From NCBI GenBank assembly GCA_002688175.1, contig NZCC01000077.1, positions 1 to 38,438 of the forward strand: DNA of 38,438 bases, written 5' to 3'. The stretch is from Chromatiales bacterium (GTDB lineage: Bacteria > Pseudomonadota > Gammaproteobacteria > Steroidobacterales > GCA-2729495). The translations under genes were made by a program, and so were the position numbers. This document shows positions 23,922 to 32,736 of the stretch, piece after piece. Within the stretch, counting starts at the first letter, position 1; each line of letters begins with the position of its first letter. Below the pieces are notes generated by a model. It was given only the letters and a program-made list of their open reading frames with translations. It ran no database searches and was not told the origin of the DNA.

Positions 23922-25991
23922 ACAAATGACACGCTTGGGGACGATACAAACGTTGTCACCATTACCGCTGACCCGTCCAACGGTAAGGCTGTGGCGCAAA
24001 GCGATAACACGATCGCTTATACGCCGGATGCGAACTATTTCGGTGCTGATGCGTTTACGTACCAACTGGCTGACGGTAACGGTGAGACCGATACAGCAAT
24101 CGTTACAATCAATGTTGTTGATCCCAATATACCGAGTGCGACAGATGACAACATTACGACCGACAAGACTGTTGCTCACGATTTTAACCCGCTTGCCAAT
24201 GACGCGGGTCTGGCTGACGAGCCATTGACGATTACACTCACGCAGGGCTCGAGTCCGGGTGGAATAGCATCGGAAAAAGTGATCTGTGATTCGCAGGCTG
24301 CTTGCCAGGTGACCTTTACACCAGATTCATCGCCGGACTTCGTCGGCGATACCAGCTTTACGTACGTCATAACAGATAGCACGTTGCAGCCATCGCCTTC
24401 GGCAACGGTCAATGTCTTTGTTAATGATCTCCCGCTTGCCGTCGATGATTTGTTATTGCCGGCTGACACAGGTGCAGCGACCACCCTGGACGTGCAGGAC
24501 AACGATACGGGTCTGAATGATACGCCGGTCAGCGTCACGGTGGCCTCCGGGCCAAGCGATGGCACAGCGATACCCGATGGCAGTACGCCCCAGATGATTA
24601 CTTATACATCGAATCCAACTTTTGTGGGCACGGATACCTTCACCTACACACTTTTGGATAACAAAGGCAATCCCTCACCCGACCCATCAAATACGGCAAC
24701 GGTCACTGTTATTGTGGATGATCAACCGGTTGCCGTTAACGATGGCACCGCGATGGTGCCTTTTGCCACGGTTCTGGCAGGCGACACGGTCAGTCTTAAT
24801 GTATTAGCGAATGACTCAGGTCTGAATGATATCGATTTAACTGTGGTCTCCCCTGATATTCTGATGCCTTCGCTCGGTACGTTGTCGGTAACCGGGTCAC
24901 CGGCGAGTGCTGGTGCGATTCGTATTGACTACACGGCTGGTGCAACGGCCGGTGCAGATTCCTTCGATTATCGAATCACGGATCAGAGCGGAGATTTCGA
25001 TACGGCGACTGTTTTTATTGCAGTTGCCCTGCCGAACATTCCGGTTGCCGTTAATGATACAGGTACAACGCTCGCCGGTCAGATGGTCGCTGTCAACGTG
25101 CTGACGAATGATACGGGGCTGGATGACACGCCATTGACGGTTACGATTACGACCGATCCTTCTGACGGCGTCATCGGGTCGATTACGAATTGTGATCAGC
25201 AACCACTTTGCCAGGTGCCTTATACGCCGAACGCAGGGTTCGTTGGTACGGATACCTATCAATACATGGTGACGGATAGTACCCCCGACAACTCTAATAT
25301 CGCCACCGTAACGATTACCGTGGACGACGTACCCGTCATGAACGACATACCCAGGGCGATTTTCGATACAGCAGCGACGTTAGCCGGGGAAGAAGTGCTC
25401 ATTGATGTGTTGGCGAATGATACGAGCTTAGCTGACACGCCGTTGACAGTGGCAATAACAACTGACCCGTCCAACGGTACGGCTGTGGCGCAAAGCGATA
25501 ACACGATCGCTTATACGCCCAATGCAGGGTTTGCCAGCATTGATTCTTTCCAGTATCAGGTAACTGATAGCACCCCTGATGTTTCTAATGTTGCCACCGT
25601 ATCCGTGACTGTGACCGAAGTGCCGGTAGCTGTCGATGATTCGGCTGTTACGTCAGGAGCCATGGAAGTCGTAATTCCTGTTCTGGACAATGATACGGGG
25701 TTGGGTAGCATACCGTTGATGGTTACAATTGCGACCAACCCGGGCGGCGGCACCGCTGTGGCGCAAAGCGACAATACGATCGTCTATACGTCGTCAGAAG
25801 ATGGGACAACGTCAGATGTATTCGATTACACGGTGACTGATAATAACGGCAAGTCTTCGACGGCACGTGTCACCGTTAATATTGATCCGGATTCAGGAGA
25901 CTCGCAGTTCAAGGAATCTTCCTCGGCAATTGGTCCTGTTGGTCTTGGCCTGTTGATGCTATTGCCCTGGTTAAGACGCCGGAGAAACTAA
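23922..25991 (+). pseudogene. Cell-surface repeat protein, C-terminal part (repeats 2-8 and sorting tail)
   Basis: Directly after the TAG the frame continues for about 690 codons. It holds the rest of repeat 2 and six more tandem Ig-like repeats of about 95 residues, each with VAVxD, VLxNDTGL, a YTPN or YTSN turn, and a DxFxYxVTD strand before xATVTV. The last 20 residues, SAIGPVGLGLLMLLPWLRRR, form a Gly/Pro plus hydrophobic plus Arg tail like GlyGly-CTERM sorting signals, which are trimmed by rhombosortase for surface display or release; this tail variant is a guess. With the N-terminal part the protein would be about 1070 residues, probably an adhesin-like fibre. An internal ATG at 23991 could yield a 666-residue product with no signal peptide. 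Confidence 0.8.
23968..25790 (+). repeat. Near-identical repeated DNA segments within the surface-protein gene
   Basis: The 58 bases at 23968-24025 recur at 25462-25519 with a single difference (A to C at the 19th base), and a shorter diverged copy lies at 25755-25790. They encode DPSNG(K/T)AVAQSDNTIAYTP. The surrounding repeats are far more diverged, so this block was copied recently by gene conversion or unequal recombination between repeats 2 and 7. Confidence 0.85.
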
Positions 25992-26053
25992 CGGAACAGA
26001 CTTCGATGCTCCTGAGTATTGCCTGCTTGGGTAAGCATCCTGCTTGCCGTTAG
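25988..26053. terminator. Possible bidirectional hairpin between convergent genes
   Basis: CTAACGG (25988-25994) pairs with CCGTTAG (26047-26053), with an inner GATGCT/AGCATC stem (26005-26010 with 26034-26039). The outer arms overlap the stop codons of the surface-protein gene and the phosphatase gene. The loop is long and there is no U-tract, so the case is weak. Confidence 0.25.
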
Positions 26054-26991
26054 TGTTCGTGCATAGGGGTATCGAGCAAGGCCTGTTTTAATCGGGTTCG
26101 CTTTGCGCTCGTCAAGTCCAGTGCGTCACGTAAATAGTTGTCCATGGAGCCATAAGCTTTATCGATCACAGTAAATGTGGTTTCAAGATAAACCTGTTCC
26201 ACCGTGAGCAGGGGTACAATCGCATCAGGATCAATAGCATGACCAGATTGCCTGGAAAAAACTTTGGCCAGGGTTTTTGACATCAGCTCCACGTTGATAG
26301 CTTCGTTTGTCAGTAGAAAATCCTTGATAATTGTTTTGCGTGGCACATGAAGAGCGGACAGGATGAGAGCGGCACCGATACCTGTGCGATCTTTCCCGCT
26401 GGTACAGTGGAACAATACCGGTTGACCGTTGCTGGCCAGAATATTTGTGAACAGGGATTTGTATTCTGTCTTGTTGGAGAGGGGTACAGCGCCATACATA
26501 TCAATTATGGTGGCGCGAATTTCTTCACGGGTGAAGTCACCGGATTGCAGTTGCCGACTAAGTTTGCTGGACCAATCGGCAGCGCTCCCACCAATCGGTA
26601 ACAGGATTGTGGTCGGCTGTTGTGCTTCGTCATGCCAGCGTGATGGTGCGCGGATACGTTCTTCATCCGAACGCAGATCAATGACGGTATGAATCCCTAA
26701 AGCGCTGACCTTGGATTGATCCCTGGCTGAGAAGCGTGATAAATCGCCGGAGCGAAATATCTTCTGCCATTTTGTGGTGAGGCCTTCCTGATTAAGATAG
26801 CCGCCAATGTCACGAAAATTACTAATGCTTCCAATATCAAGGACCCGTACCTGTTGATGGGCGATATGTGCCTGCTCGTCAACTGCCTTGGCTTGTTGAT
26901 TGTCCTTTGCCGGGGCGGGGCAAGGCGAGATAAGGCCGGCTATCAGGCTGAAGGAAAGTGCCACGCCAGGAATTATTTGTAAACGCATCAA
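26050..26991 (-). CDS. Exported tyrosine-type phosphatase (Y_phosphatase3 family)
   Basis: A 313-residue protein with a signal segment (PGVALSFSLIAGLISPCPAPA). It shows SISNFRDIGGYLNQEGLTT, RSGDLSRFS and VIDLRSDEERIRAPSRW, the family's N-terminal landmarks, and the catalytic loop VLFHCTSGKDRTGIGAALIL, where the cysteine of HCxxGKDR is the nucleophile and the arginine binds phosphate. Such enzymes remove phosphate from proteins, inositol phosphates or phospholipids. The export signal suggests action in the periplasm or outside the cell. It is convergent with the surface-protein gene and lies 65 bases downstream of the dipeptidase gene, so these two may be co-transcribed. Confidence 0.9.
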   Translation of the reverse strand: MMRLQIIPGVALSFSLIAGLISPCPAPAKDNQQAKAVDEQAHIAHQQVRVLDIGSISNFRDIGGYLNQEGLTTKWQKIFRSGDLSRFSARDQSKVSALGIHTVIDLRSDEERIRAPSRWHDEAQQPTTILLPIGGSAADWSSKLSRQLQSGDFTREEIRATIIDMYGAVPLSNKTEYKSLFTNILASNGQPVLFHCTSGKDRTGIGAALILSALHVPRKTIIKDFLLTNEAINVELMSKTLAKVFSRQSGHAIDPDAIVPLLTVEQVYLETTFTVIDKAYGSMDNYLRDALDLTSAKRTRLKQALLDTPMHEH

Positions 26992-27056
26992 GTCATCCTA
27001 TGGGTTGGTATTGTGTCGTCACTGTCAGGTGCCCGGATCCAGACTTGTTCCGGTGA

Positions 27057-28289
27057 TTACTGTTGGGAAAGACGTTCGACGTCGGCCAAAACACGTAACA
27101 GATTTTCTCCCCAGAGTTTGCGAATGTCTTCTGTGCTGTAACCTCTTGCCACCAGCTCTTGAGTTACATTAGGAGTTTGTGATGCATCATGCCATCCTTC
27201 GATGCCCCCGCCGCCGCCGAAGTCAGACGAGATGCCGACATGGTCTATTCCGATCAGTTTTATTGCATATTCGATGTGGTCAACAAAGTCTGCGACGGTT
27301 GCGGTTACTTTTGGCCATTTTTTATCGATAACAGCAAGTTCAGTGAAATATTTCTTGCGCATTTCCGGTGATAACGTGTCCGGGTCTGGCCGGCCCTGCC
27401 CAAGCCCAAGTCCGACTTCTGTCGCCAGTTTGATGATGGCCGGCATTCTTTCCGGTGGGGGTATCAAGAGGTAGTTATTAAAAGCAACAATTTGCACGAC
27501 GCCTCCCGATTCTTTCACGGCCATCAGCTGATCGTCATCCATATTCCGGGAAATATCGGCCAGGCCGCGTACTGCAGAGTGTGATGCGATGACCGGTGCT
27601 GAGGAAATGCGAGCGATCTCGATAGTCGTTCCCCGGTGGGCGTGCGAGACATCGACCATGATGCCGAGGCGATTAGCCTCCGCTACGATGGTCCGACCTT
27701 CCTCGGTCAGACCGTCATGAACCGTGTCCGGCTCCCGTTTCTTACGATCCGGGTTGGCGGAATCTCCAAGTCCGTTATGACCCATATGGGTTATGCCGAG
27801 ATAGCGGACGCCGAGGTCATAGTATTGTTTCAAATTTTCGGGATCACGAGCGAGTGGATAACCATTTTCCATGCCGAGAAACGCAACCAGCTTTCCTGAA
27901 GCATTTATTCGTTGCGCTTCTGCTACGCTGCGGGCCAGTTCAATACGGTCCGGGTGACGGTCCAGCATCCGCCGGATGGTTGCGTAACGGGCCAGTGCTT
28001 CCTGTTGTGCTGCTGCATGACCTTCCGGGGTCAGCGGACCCTGTGTTGAGAACAGGATGAAAAAAACTGCATCCAGGCCGCCTTCTTCCATTCGGGTAAT
28101 ATCGACCTGTACTTCCGGTAACGTCAGGTAATCCTTGTCCTCAGCTTCTTCGATACGAAGTACATCCACATGAGTGTCCACTGTAAACAGCGAGTCATGT
28201 AGTGTTCGACTTGCTGGGGTAGAGGCTGCGGCGATTCCAATCAGGGCGGCGGTTAGTGTCGTCATGAGCATCATAAAATTCCTGGTCAA
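27057..28289 (-). CDS. Membrane/renal-type dipeptidase, peptidase family M19, exported
   Basis: A 410-residue zinc dipeptidase with a signal peptide (FMMLMTTLTAALIGIAAAS). The metal site residues are visible: FTVDTHVDVLRI (HxD), FLGMENGYPLARD (bridging Glu), VDVSHAHRGTTIEIA and VIASHSAVRGLADISRN (His ligands), and GIDHVGISSDFGGGGG (Asp and glycine-rich loop). The family splits dipeptides, often with a D- or dehydro-amino acid at the C-terminus, and some members act on beta-lactams or peptidoglycan fragments. The gene is intact and divergent from the MFS/PD40 operon; the 276-base space between them contains two copies of a 15-base motif. It is the right-cluster counterpart of the amidohydrolase in the left PD40 cluster. 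Confidence 0.92.
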   Translation of the reverse strand: MTRNFMMLMTTLTAALIGIAAASTPASRTLHDSLFTVDTHVDVLRIEEAEDKDYLTLPEVQVDITRMEEGGLDAVFFILFSTQGPLTPEGHAAAQQEALARYATIRRMLDRHPDRIELARSVAEAQRINASGKLVAFLGMENGYPLARDPENLKQYYDLGVRYLGITHMGHNGLGDSANPDRKKREPDTVHDGLTEEGRTIVAEANRLGIMVDVSHAHRGTTIEIARISSAPVIASHSAVRGLADISRNMDDDQLMAVKESGGVVQIVAFNNYLLIPPPERMPAIIKLATEVGLGLGQGRPDPDTLSPEMRKKYFTELAVIDKKWPKVTATVADFVDHIEYAIKLIGIDHVGISSDFGGGGGIEGWHDASQTPNVTQELVARGYSTEDIRKLWGENLLRVLADVERLSQQ

Positions 28290-28328
28290 TTTCGTGTATG
28301 AGCTAGTCGCAAAAAAGTTGCAACATTA

Positions 28329-28520
28329 TACCGATACCTTCAGGCAGCCCAAATGTTCCCTGAGTAATACGGTATATATCAGATCTGGCCTCTTGGCTGT
28401 ACGGGATGCCAGCCATGATTGGTAAATTGATTTTGTATCCCTGGCGGGATTAATGCCGGATGAGAATAGATGGTTTGGAAATATTCGGGTCGAAAAGAAT
28501 GGCAGTACGGATACTTTCAG
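28329..28520. repeat. Two copies of a 15-base motif between the M19 and MFS genes
   Basis: TACCGATACCTTCAG (28329-28343) and TACGGATACTTTCAG (28506-28520) agree at 13 of 15 positions and stand in the same orientation in the divergent intergenic region, one near each gene. They may be binding sites of one regulator controlling both directions. The pair could also be chance. Confidence 0.3.
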
Positions 28521-28565
28521 ATACCATAAGGGCGCGAGAAGTTGACTGAATAGTTGAGGATGCCC

Positions 28566-29864
28566 ATGCAATCACCCCCTTCTAATCGTTTCGGGCCACT
28601 CTGGCTGGCCCCCGGCGTTACGCGCTTGAATGTCATGGCCAACTTCTATGCGTCGTTCGTTGTTATCGGCATGTTGACCGGTATGAGTTTTCTGGGCGGC
28701 TATATCCTGACCGAGCATCTGCATATCCCGCAGCAGCAGCAGGGAGGGATTACCGGGGATCTCGGCTTCTGGGTGGAAGTCGTTATTATGCTGCTCGTCA
28801 ACCCGTTCGGAATTTTGTCGGACCGAATCGGTCGCCGAACCGTTTTGATAATCGGTATTCTTTTTATTGGTCTCGGCTACGCCCTGTATCCGTTCGCGAC
28901 ATCTGTACCAGAATTGTTGTTTTACCGCTGCATATTTGGCGTTGGTGCAGCAGCAACCGCTTCTATGATCGCAGCGCTCATGAATGACTACCCGGCGGAG
29001 CAATCGCGCGGCAAGATGATTGGTTTCAGTTCGTTGATGAATGTTTTAGGCGTGATGTTCATCGCCCTGGGTCTCGGGCAACTGCCGCCGATTCTTCAGG
29101 CTCAGGGGATGGATGCAATAACGGCAGGTCGTACTGTTTTTATCCTGGCGGCAATTCTTTGCCTGGTTTCTGTGGTGTTTTTTCGCGCCGGGCTAAAAGC
29201 CGGGACACCGGTTTCTGTCCAGGACCGGGCCAGTGTCAGGGTTCTCCTGGGCAGTGGTATACGGGCAATCCTGAATCCACGTATTGCTTTGTCCTATGCT
29301 TCGGCATTCACGGCGCGGGCCGATGTCGTTATCAAGGGCCTGTTTCTTTCTCTGTGGGCCATTCATGATGGACACGAGTGGGGGCTAAGTCCGGGAGAAG
29401 CGATGGCGCGCTTTGGCCTCGTTCTGGGGATCATGCAGGCTATTGGCGTGGTCTGGCAGCCGATTTTTGGCTGGTTAATGGATCGGGTGAATCGCGTAAC
29501 GGCAGTTATCATCGCATTGGTTTTCGCGAGTACCGGTTACCTGTCGATGGGCCTGATCACCTCGCCGCTCGATTTTGCGATGTTGCCGGCCTTTGCCATT
29601 CTCACGATCGGAACGTCAAGTGCAATGATGGCATCAACGGCACTTATCGGTCAGGAAGCGCCGGTGTCCGAACGTGGTGCCATCATTGCAATGAACGGAT
29701 TGTTTGGTTCCTTCGGTATTATGGTTTTCACCAAAGGCGGCGGTATCTGGTTCGATTCTATTGGTCCGTGGGCTCCGTTTGTCATTATCGGCGTTGTGCA
29801 AATCGTTCTGTTGCTTGCCGCAGTACTGGTTCGTGTGGTTGCCCCGGGTGGGGCCTCAGACTGA
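28566..29864 (+). CDS. Major facilitator superfamily transporter
   Basis: The ATG at 28566 follows GAGG by six bases; an ATG at 28560 is too close to it. The 432-residue protein has about twelve membrane spans, and the MFS signature between spans 2 and 3 reads GILSDRIGRRTVLIIG. Other landmarks are the RCIFGVGAAATASMIAALMN span and VWQPIFGWLMDRVNRVTAVI in the second half, where the repeated signature falls. MFS proteins import or export small molecules using the proton gradient; direction and substrate are not readable. The PD40 gene starts 23 bases after its stop, so the two are one operon. A periplasmic propeller beside a permease suggests shared handling of one compound. Confidence 0.9.
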   Translation: MQSPPSNRFGPLWLAPGVTRLNVMANFYASFVVIGMLTGMSFLGGYILTEHLHIPQQQQGGITGDLGFWVEVVIMLLVNPFGILSDRIGRRTVLIIGILFIGLGYALYPFATSVPELLFYRCIFGVGAAATASMIAALMNDYPAEQSRGKMIGFSSLMNVLGVMFIALGLGQLPPILQAQGMDAITAGRTVFILAAILCLVSVVFFRAGLKAGTPVSVQDRASVRVLLGSGIRAILNPRIALSYASAFTARADVVIKGLFLSLWAIHDGHEWGLSPGEAMARFGLVLGIMQAIGVVWQPIFGWLMDRVNRVTAVIIALVFASTGYLSMGLITSPLDFAMLPAFAILTIGTSSAMMASTALIGQEAPVSERGAIIAMNGLFGSFGIMVFTKGGGIWFDSIGPWAPFVIIGVVQIVLLLAAVLVRVVAPGGASD

Positions 29865-29887
29865 TCAAGGATATTGGGAGAATAATA

Positions 29888-30994
29888 ATGATGATTCACG
29901 TCCGCAATAACATGCGCTATGGAAGTCTTGGTTGTGTATTGGCGTTGTTCTTCTTTACGTCACTGGATTCGATGGTTAGCGTCGCAGATACAGTGCCGGC
30001 TAATGCTCCTGCATCCAAAGAATTACCCGTATGGAAAATACCGAATATCGGCAAGGCGGCCGAGGCTTATTATGCAGCGGACAGTCTGCATGTGATTGCC
30101 CAGGTGCAGGACCCGGATGCCCAAAAGCCCGGCGGGCGAGGCGGCGATGGTACGCTGACCTACCTGTTCACCGATCAGGGAGAGGATGTCGTTCGTATCA
30201 ACGATCGTGGACAGGATGGGTGTTCGTACTATTTTCCGAACCAGCAGCAGGTTGTCTGGACATCGACCCGCGACAATATGGAAATGCCGGTCGGTGACTG
30301 GTTTGATGAAAGAAATTATCCACAGGGCGCTGAGCTTTATATATCCGATCTGCAAGGGGGAAATGTACGACGGTTAACCGATAACAAGTGGTATGAAGCT
30401 GAAGTATCGGTATCGCCGAACGGTGAATGGGTAGTCTTTGGCCGGCAGGTAGACGGCAAAATGGATTTGTGGCGGATGCGCCCTGACGGTTCTGATGAAA
30501 TTCAGATTACCTTTACCGAAGACTGGCAGGAAGGTGCGCCTTTCTATATGCCTGACAACGAGACCATCATGTTTCGAGCCTGGAAGCGCAGTGAGTTCGG
30601 CGAAATAACGCCGACACCGATGACAGTTTTTACGATAAAACACGACGGCACTTCGCTGACACCGCGTACCTTTGATCGGGATATGAACTGGGCACCGTAT
30701 CCGGCCCCGGATGGAAAGCACTATGTGTTTGTGCGTATCACGGAAGATGGAAACTGGGAAGTTTTTCTCGGTGACCTGCGGGGTGGCGAGCCTTTGCGCC
30801 TGACCTACAACCCTGGTTTTGACGGACTTCCTGCCTTATCACCTGATGGCAAGAAAATGCTGTTCGCCAGAGCAGAGGGCGAAGGGTTCAGAGGGGGTAT
30901 TTTCACCTGGGTGATGGATGTTTCATCGCTGAATCTTGGGCCGGAGAATTTTTCAGGCGTTCCGTCGGTTACGAAGATGCCTGAAGGCCATTAA
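29888..30994 (+). CDS. PD40/TolB-like beta-propeller protein, exported (paralogue 3)
   Basis: ATG 29888 follows GGGAG (29876-29880) by seven bases; the open frame extends much further upstream, but only as an overlap with the MFS gene. The 368-residue product has a signal segment (LGCVLALFFFTSLDSMVSVA), the family entry ELPVWKIPNIGKAAEAYYAA, the RINDRGQDGCSYYFP block, and PD40 blades (VSVSPNGEWVVFGRQ, LWRMRPDGSDEIQITFT, APYPAPDGKHYVFVRI, PALSPDGKKMLFARA). It is closest in its entry motif (VWKIPNI) to paralogue 4. Its stop codon overlaps that of the convergent MarR-2 gene by three bases. Probable periplasmic binding or scaffold role for the MFS substrate (inference). Confidence 0.85.
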   Translation: MMIHVRNNMRYGSLGCVLALFFFTSLDSMVSVADTVPANAPASKELPVWKIPNIGKAAEAYYAADSLHVIAQVQDPDAQKPGGRGGDGTLTYLFTDQGEDVVRINDRGQDGCSYYFPNQQQVVWTSTRDNMEMPVGDWFDERNYPQGAELYISDLQGGNVRRLTDNKWYEAEVSVSPNGEWVVFGRQVDGKMDLWRMRPDGSDEIQITFTEDWQEGAPFYMPDNETIMFRAWKRSEFGEITPTPMTVFTIKHDGTSLTPRTFDRDMNWAPYPAPDGKHYVFVRITEDGNWEVFLGDLRGGEPLRLTYNPGFDGLPALSPDGKKMLFARAEGEGFRGGIFTWVMDVSSLNLGPENFSGVPSVTKMPEGH

Positions 30995-31443
30995 TCCCTG
31001 TTGATGAGATGCTGATGGATCTGCCGGATTGAACGCAAAGCTGTATTGATGTCCTTGATTTTCAGGTCCTTTGCAACCTGCCTGGTCCAGCGTGTCTGGC
31101 GTGTACGAAGTTTCCTGAGCAGGGTTCTTCCCTGGGCGGTAATCAATACCAGTTTTGCACGGCGGTGATTTGGATCTGACCGATATTCAATAAGCCCCTT
31201 TTCGGATAACAGATCGGCAACACCATGAACGCTTTGGCGGGACTGGTTGATTCTGCGGGCCGCTTCAGCAACCGTGAACGGGCCTTTCGGTCCGGCAAAT
31301 ACACCCAGAATTCCCCACTGTGCTGCGGTAACACCAGAGTCCCTGGTCAGGTCCCGAACCGTGGTGGTGAGATTTCGGTGGATTGCTGAGCACTCCTCCA
31401 GCAGGTAGCCGAGTACTTGTTTCTTGTTTCGCTCTCCAGGCAT
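30991..31443 (-). CDS. MarR family transcriptional regulator (MarR-2)
   Basis: The start at ATG 31441-31443 has an AGAGG box seven bases upstream and gives 150 residues; the frame extends upstream through the operator region but that part is not protein-like. The winged helix is TVAEAARRINQSRQSVHGVA with the wing YRSDPNHRRAKLVLIT. The N-terminal helix (VLGYLLEECSAIHRNLTTTV) forms the dimer. It is divergent from PD40 paralogue 4, with two palindromes between the starts, and convergent with paralogue 3. It therefore probably represses itself and the PD40/flavocytochrome unit, and responds to a compound handled by that unit. It is related to MarR-1 at 17385. Confidence 0.9.
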   Translation of the reverse strand: MPGERNKKQVLGYLLEECSAIHRNLTTTVRDLTRDSGVTAAQWGILGVFAGPKGPFTVAEAARRINQSRQSVHGVADLLSEKGLIEYRSDPNHRRAKLVLITAQGRTLLRKLRTRQTRWTRQVAKDLKIKDINTALRSIRQIHQHLINRD

Positions 31444-31481
31444 GCGCAGGCCTCTTTTGCTTGACAGGGGATTAAAGTATA

Positions 31482-31516
31482 TGTCAGGATCCTGACAATA
31501 GTCATGATCCTGACAA
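31482..31516. promoter_or_regulatory. Tandem palindromic operators of MarR-2 over divergent promoters
   Basis: TGTCAGGATCCTGACA (31482-31497) is a perfect 16-base palindrome. A second site, GTCATGATCCTGAC (31501-31514), has the same half-sites with one mismatch; the centres are 18 bases apart. For the minus strand, TATACT directly follows the first palindrome and can be the -10 of the regulator. For the plus strand, TATAAC (31521-31526) lies just past the second and could be the -10 of the PD40 gene, about 40 bases before its ATG. Each palindrome would cover a promoter, which is the usual MarR repression layout. Confidence 0.7.
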
Positions 31517-31567
31517 CTAATATAACACGGCTGCGGTAAACACGTAATAGCCTTTATGGAGATTGAA

Positions 31568-32665
31568 ATGATAATGCGAAGACTATTCACCCAGCATGCA
31601 AGACAGGTGGGGCTCGCTATTGTCGGCTACGTAATTCTGGCCGGCAGCCTGGTAAATTCCCTGCCTGGCCAGGTGTATGCGGCTGAAAAAATTGTGACAG
31701 TTGCTGAGGGGCCCATGGCATTGCCGGTCTGGAAAATCCCCAATATTCCAGAAGCTGCCGAGGCTTATTACGCATCCGACAATCTTCATGTTATAGCGCA
31801 GGTACAGGACCCGGCGGCACAGCCGGCAAAGGAGCGGGCCGCAGGCGGTGCTCTGACCTATACGTTTACCGATCAGGGTGAGGAGCTTAAGCGTATCAAC
31901 GACAGGGGTCAGGATGGATGTTCATATTTCATGCCTGGTATGTCCGCATTGCTCTGGACATCAACCCGGGACAACATGGAAATGCCGATTGGCAACTGGT
32001 CGGATGAGAACGACTACCCGATGGGTGCCGAGCTGTATATTTCCGATCTTGATGGAAATAACGTCCTGCGCTTAACCAACAATGAACACTATGATGCGGA
32101 GATTTCCGCTGCGCCTGACGGGAAGTGGATCGTGTTTAGCAGACAGATTGACGGCAATCTGGACTTATGGCGAATTCGCCCGGATGGATCCGACGAGCAG
32201 CAGATCACTTTCACTGATGACTGGCAGGAAGGCAGGCCCATGTATCTTCCTGATAGTGAAACCGTGATGTTCCGGGCCTGGAATAAGGATGATTACGGGA
32301 ATGTGCGCCCGACCCCGATGACTGTTTTTACAATCAAGCATGACGGCAGTCAGCTCACGCCGCGTACCTTCACCGAGGGGATGAACTGGGGTAGCTACCC
32401 GGCACCTGATGGGCGACATTTCGTCATGGTTAATGTCATTGAGGGTAATAACTGGGAAATCTTCATGGGTGACATGGATGGCGGTGAACCGGTTCGCCTG
32501 ACGTACAACGATGGTTTCGATGGCTTTGCATCGATATCTCCGGATGGTAAAAAAATGTTGTTTACACGAAGTGTCGGCAGTGGTTTCATGAGTGATCTGT
32601 ACACTCACGTCATGGATATTTCGGCACTGAATGTTGGTCCGGAGAACTACAAAGAAGCACGGTAA
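31568..32665 (+). CDS. PD40/TolB-like beta-propeller protein, exported (paralogue 4)
   Basis: ATG 31568 is preceded by GGAG (31558-31561) at six bases; a start at 31556 would overlap that site. The 365-residue product has a signal segment (VGLAIVGYVILAGSLVNSL), entry ALPVWKIPNIPEAAEAYYAS, the RINDRGQDGCSYFMP block, and PD40 blades (ISAAPDGKWIVFSRQ, LWRIRPDGSDEQQITFT, GSYPAPDGRHFVMVNV, ASISPDGKKMLFTRS). It is the first gene after the MarR-2 operators and is followed closely by the flavocytochrome gene, so the redox lipoprotein and this propeller are probably induced together. Like the other three, it has the conserved cysteine after GQD(A/G); the pairing partner, if any, is not obvious. Confidence 0.85.
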   Translation: MIMRRLFTQHARQVGLAIVGYVILAGSLVNSLPGQVYAAEKIVTVAEGPMALPVWKIPNIPEAAEAYYASDNLHVIAQVQDPAAQPAKERAAGGALTYTFTDQGEELKRINDRGQDGCSYFMPGMSALLWTSTRDNMEMPIGNWSDENDYPMGAELYISDLDGNNVLRLTNNEHYDAEISAAPDGKWIVFSRQIDGNLDLWRIRPDGSDEQQITFTDDWQEGRPMYLPDSETVMFRAWNKDDYGNVRPTPMTVFTIKHDGSQLTPRTFTEGMNWGSYPAPDGRHFVMVNVIEGNNWEIFMGDMDGGEPVRLTYNDGFDGFASISPDGKKMLFTRSVGSGFMSDLYTHVMDISALNVGPENYKEAR

Positions 32666-32736
32666 TTTAGTGCGTGTGCCACAACAGGAAATCGTGGCAA
32701 AAGCAATTTCTGCGGCAGACTGCGGATGACCACGGC

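Noticed and set aside
23373-24179. 268-residue minus-strand ORF inside the surface-protein gene
   Set aside because: It is a shadow of the repeat-coding strand, with an Arg/Val/Ile-biased composition and no recognisable domain.
23968-25790. Possible CRISPR-like array from the repeated DNA
   Set aside because: The repeats are few, irregularly spaced, in frame, and encode conserved residues of Ig-like domains.
29378-29887. Long upstream extension of the PD40 paralogue 3 frame
   Set aside because: It overlaps the MFS gene in another frame, has no family similarity, and the ribosome-binding site and signal peptide fix the start at 29888.
31444-31590. N-terminal extension of MarR-2 to 31590
   Set aside because: It runs through the palindromic operator region and is not protein-like; ATG 31443 has a ribosome-binding site and gives the normal MarR length.
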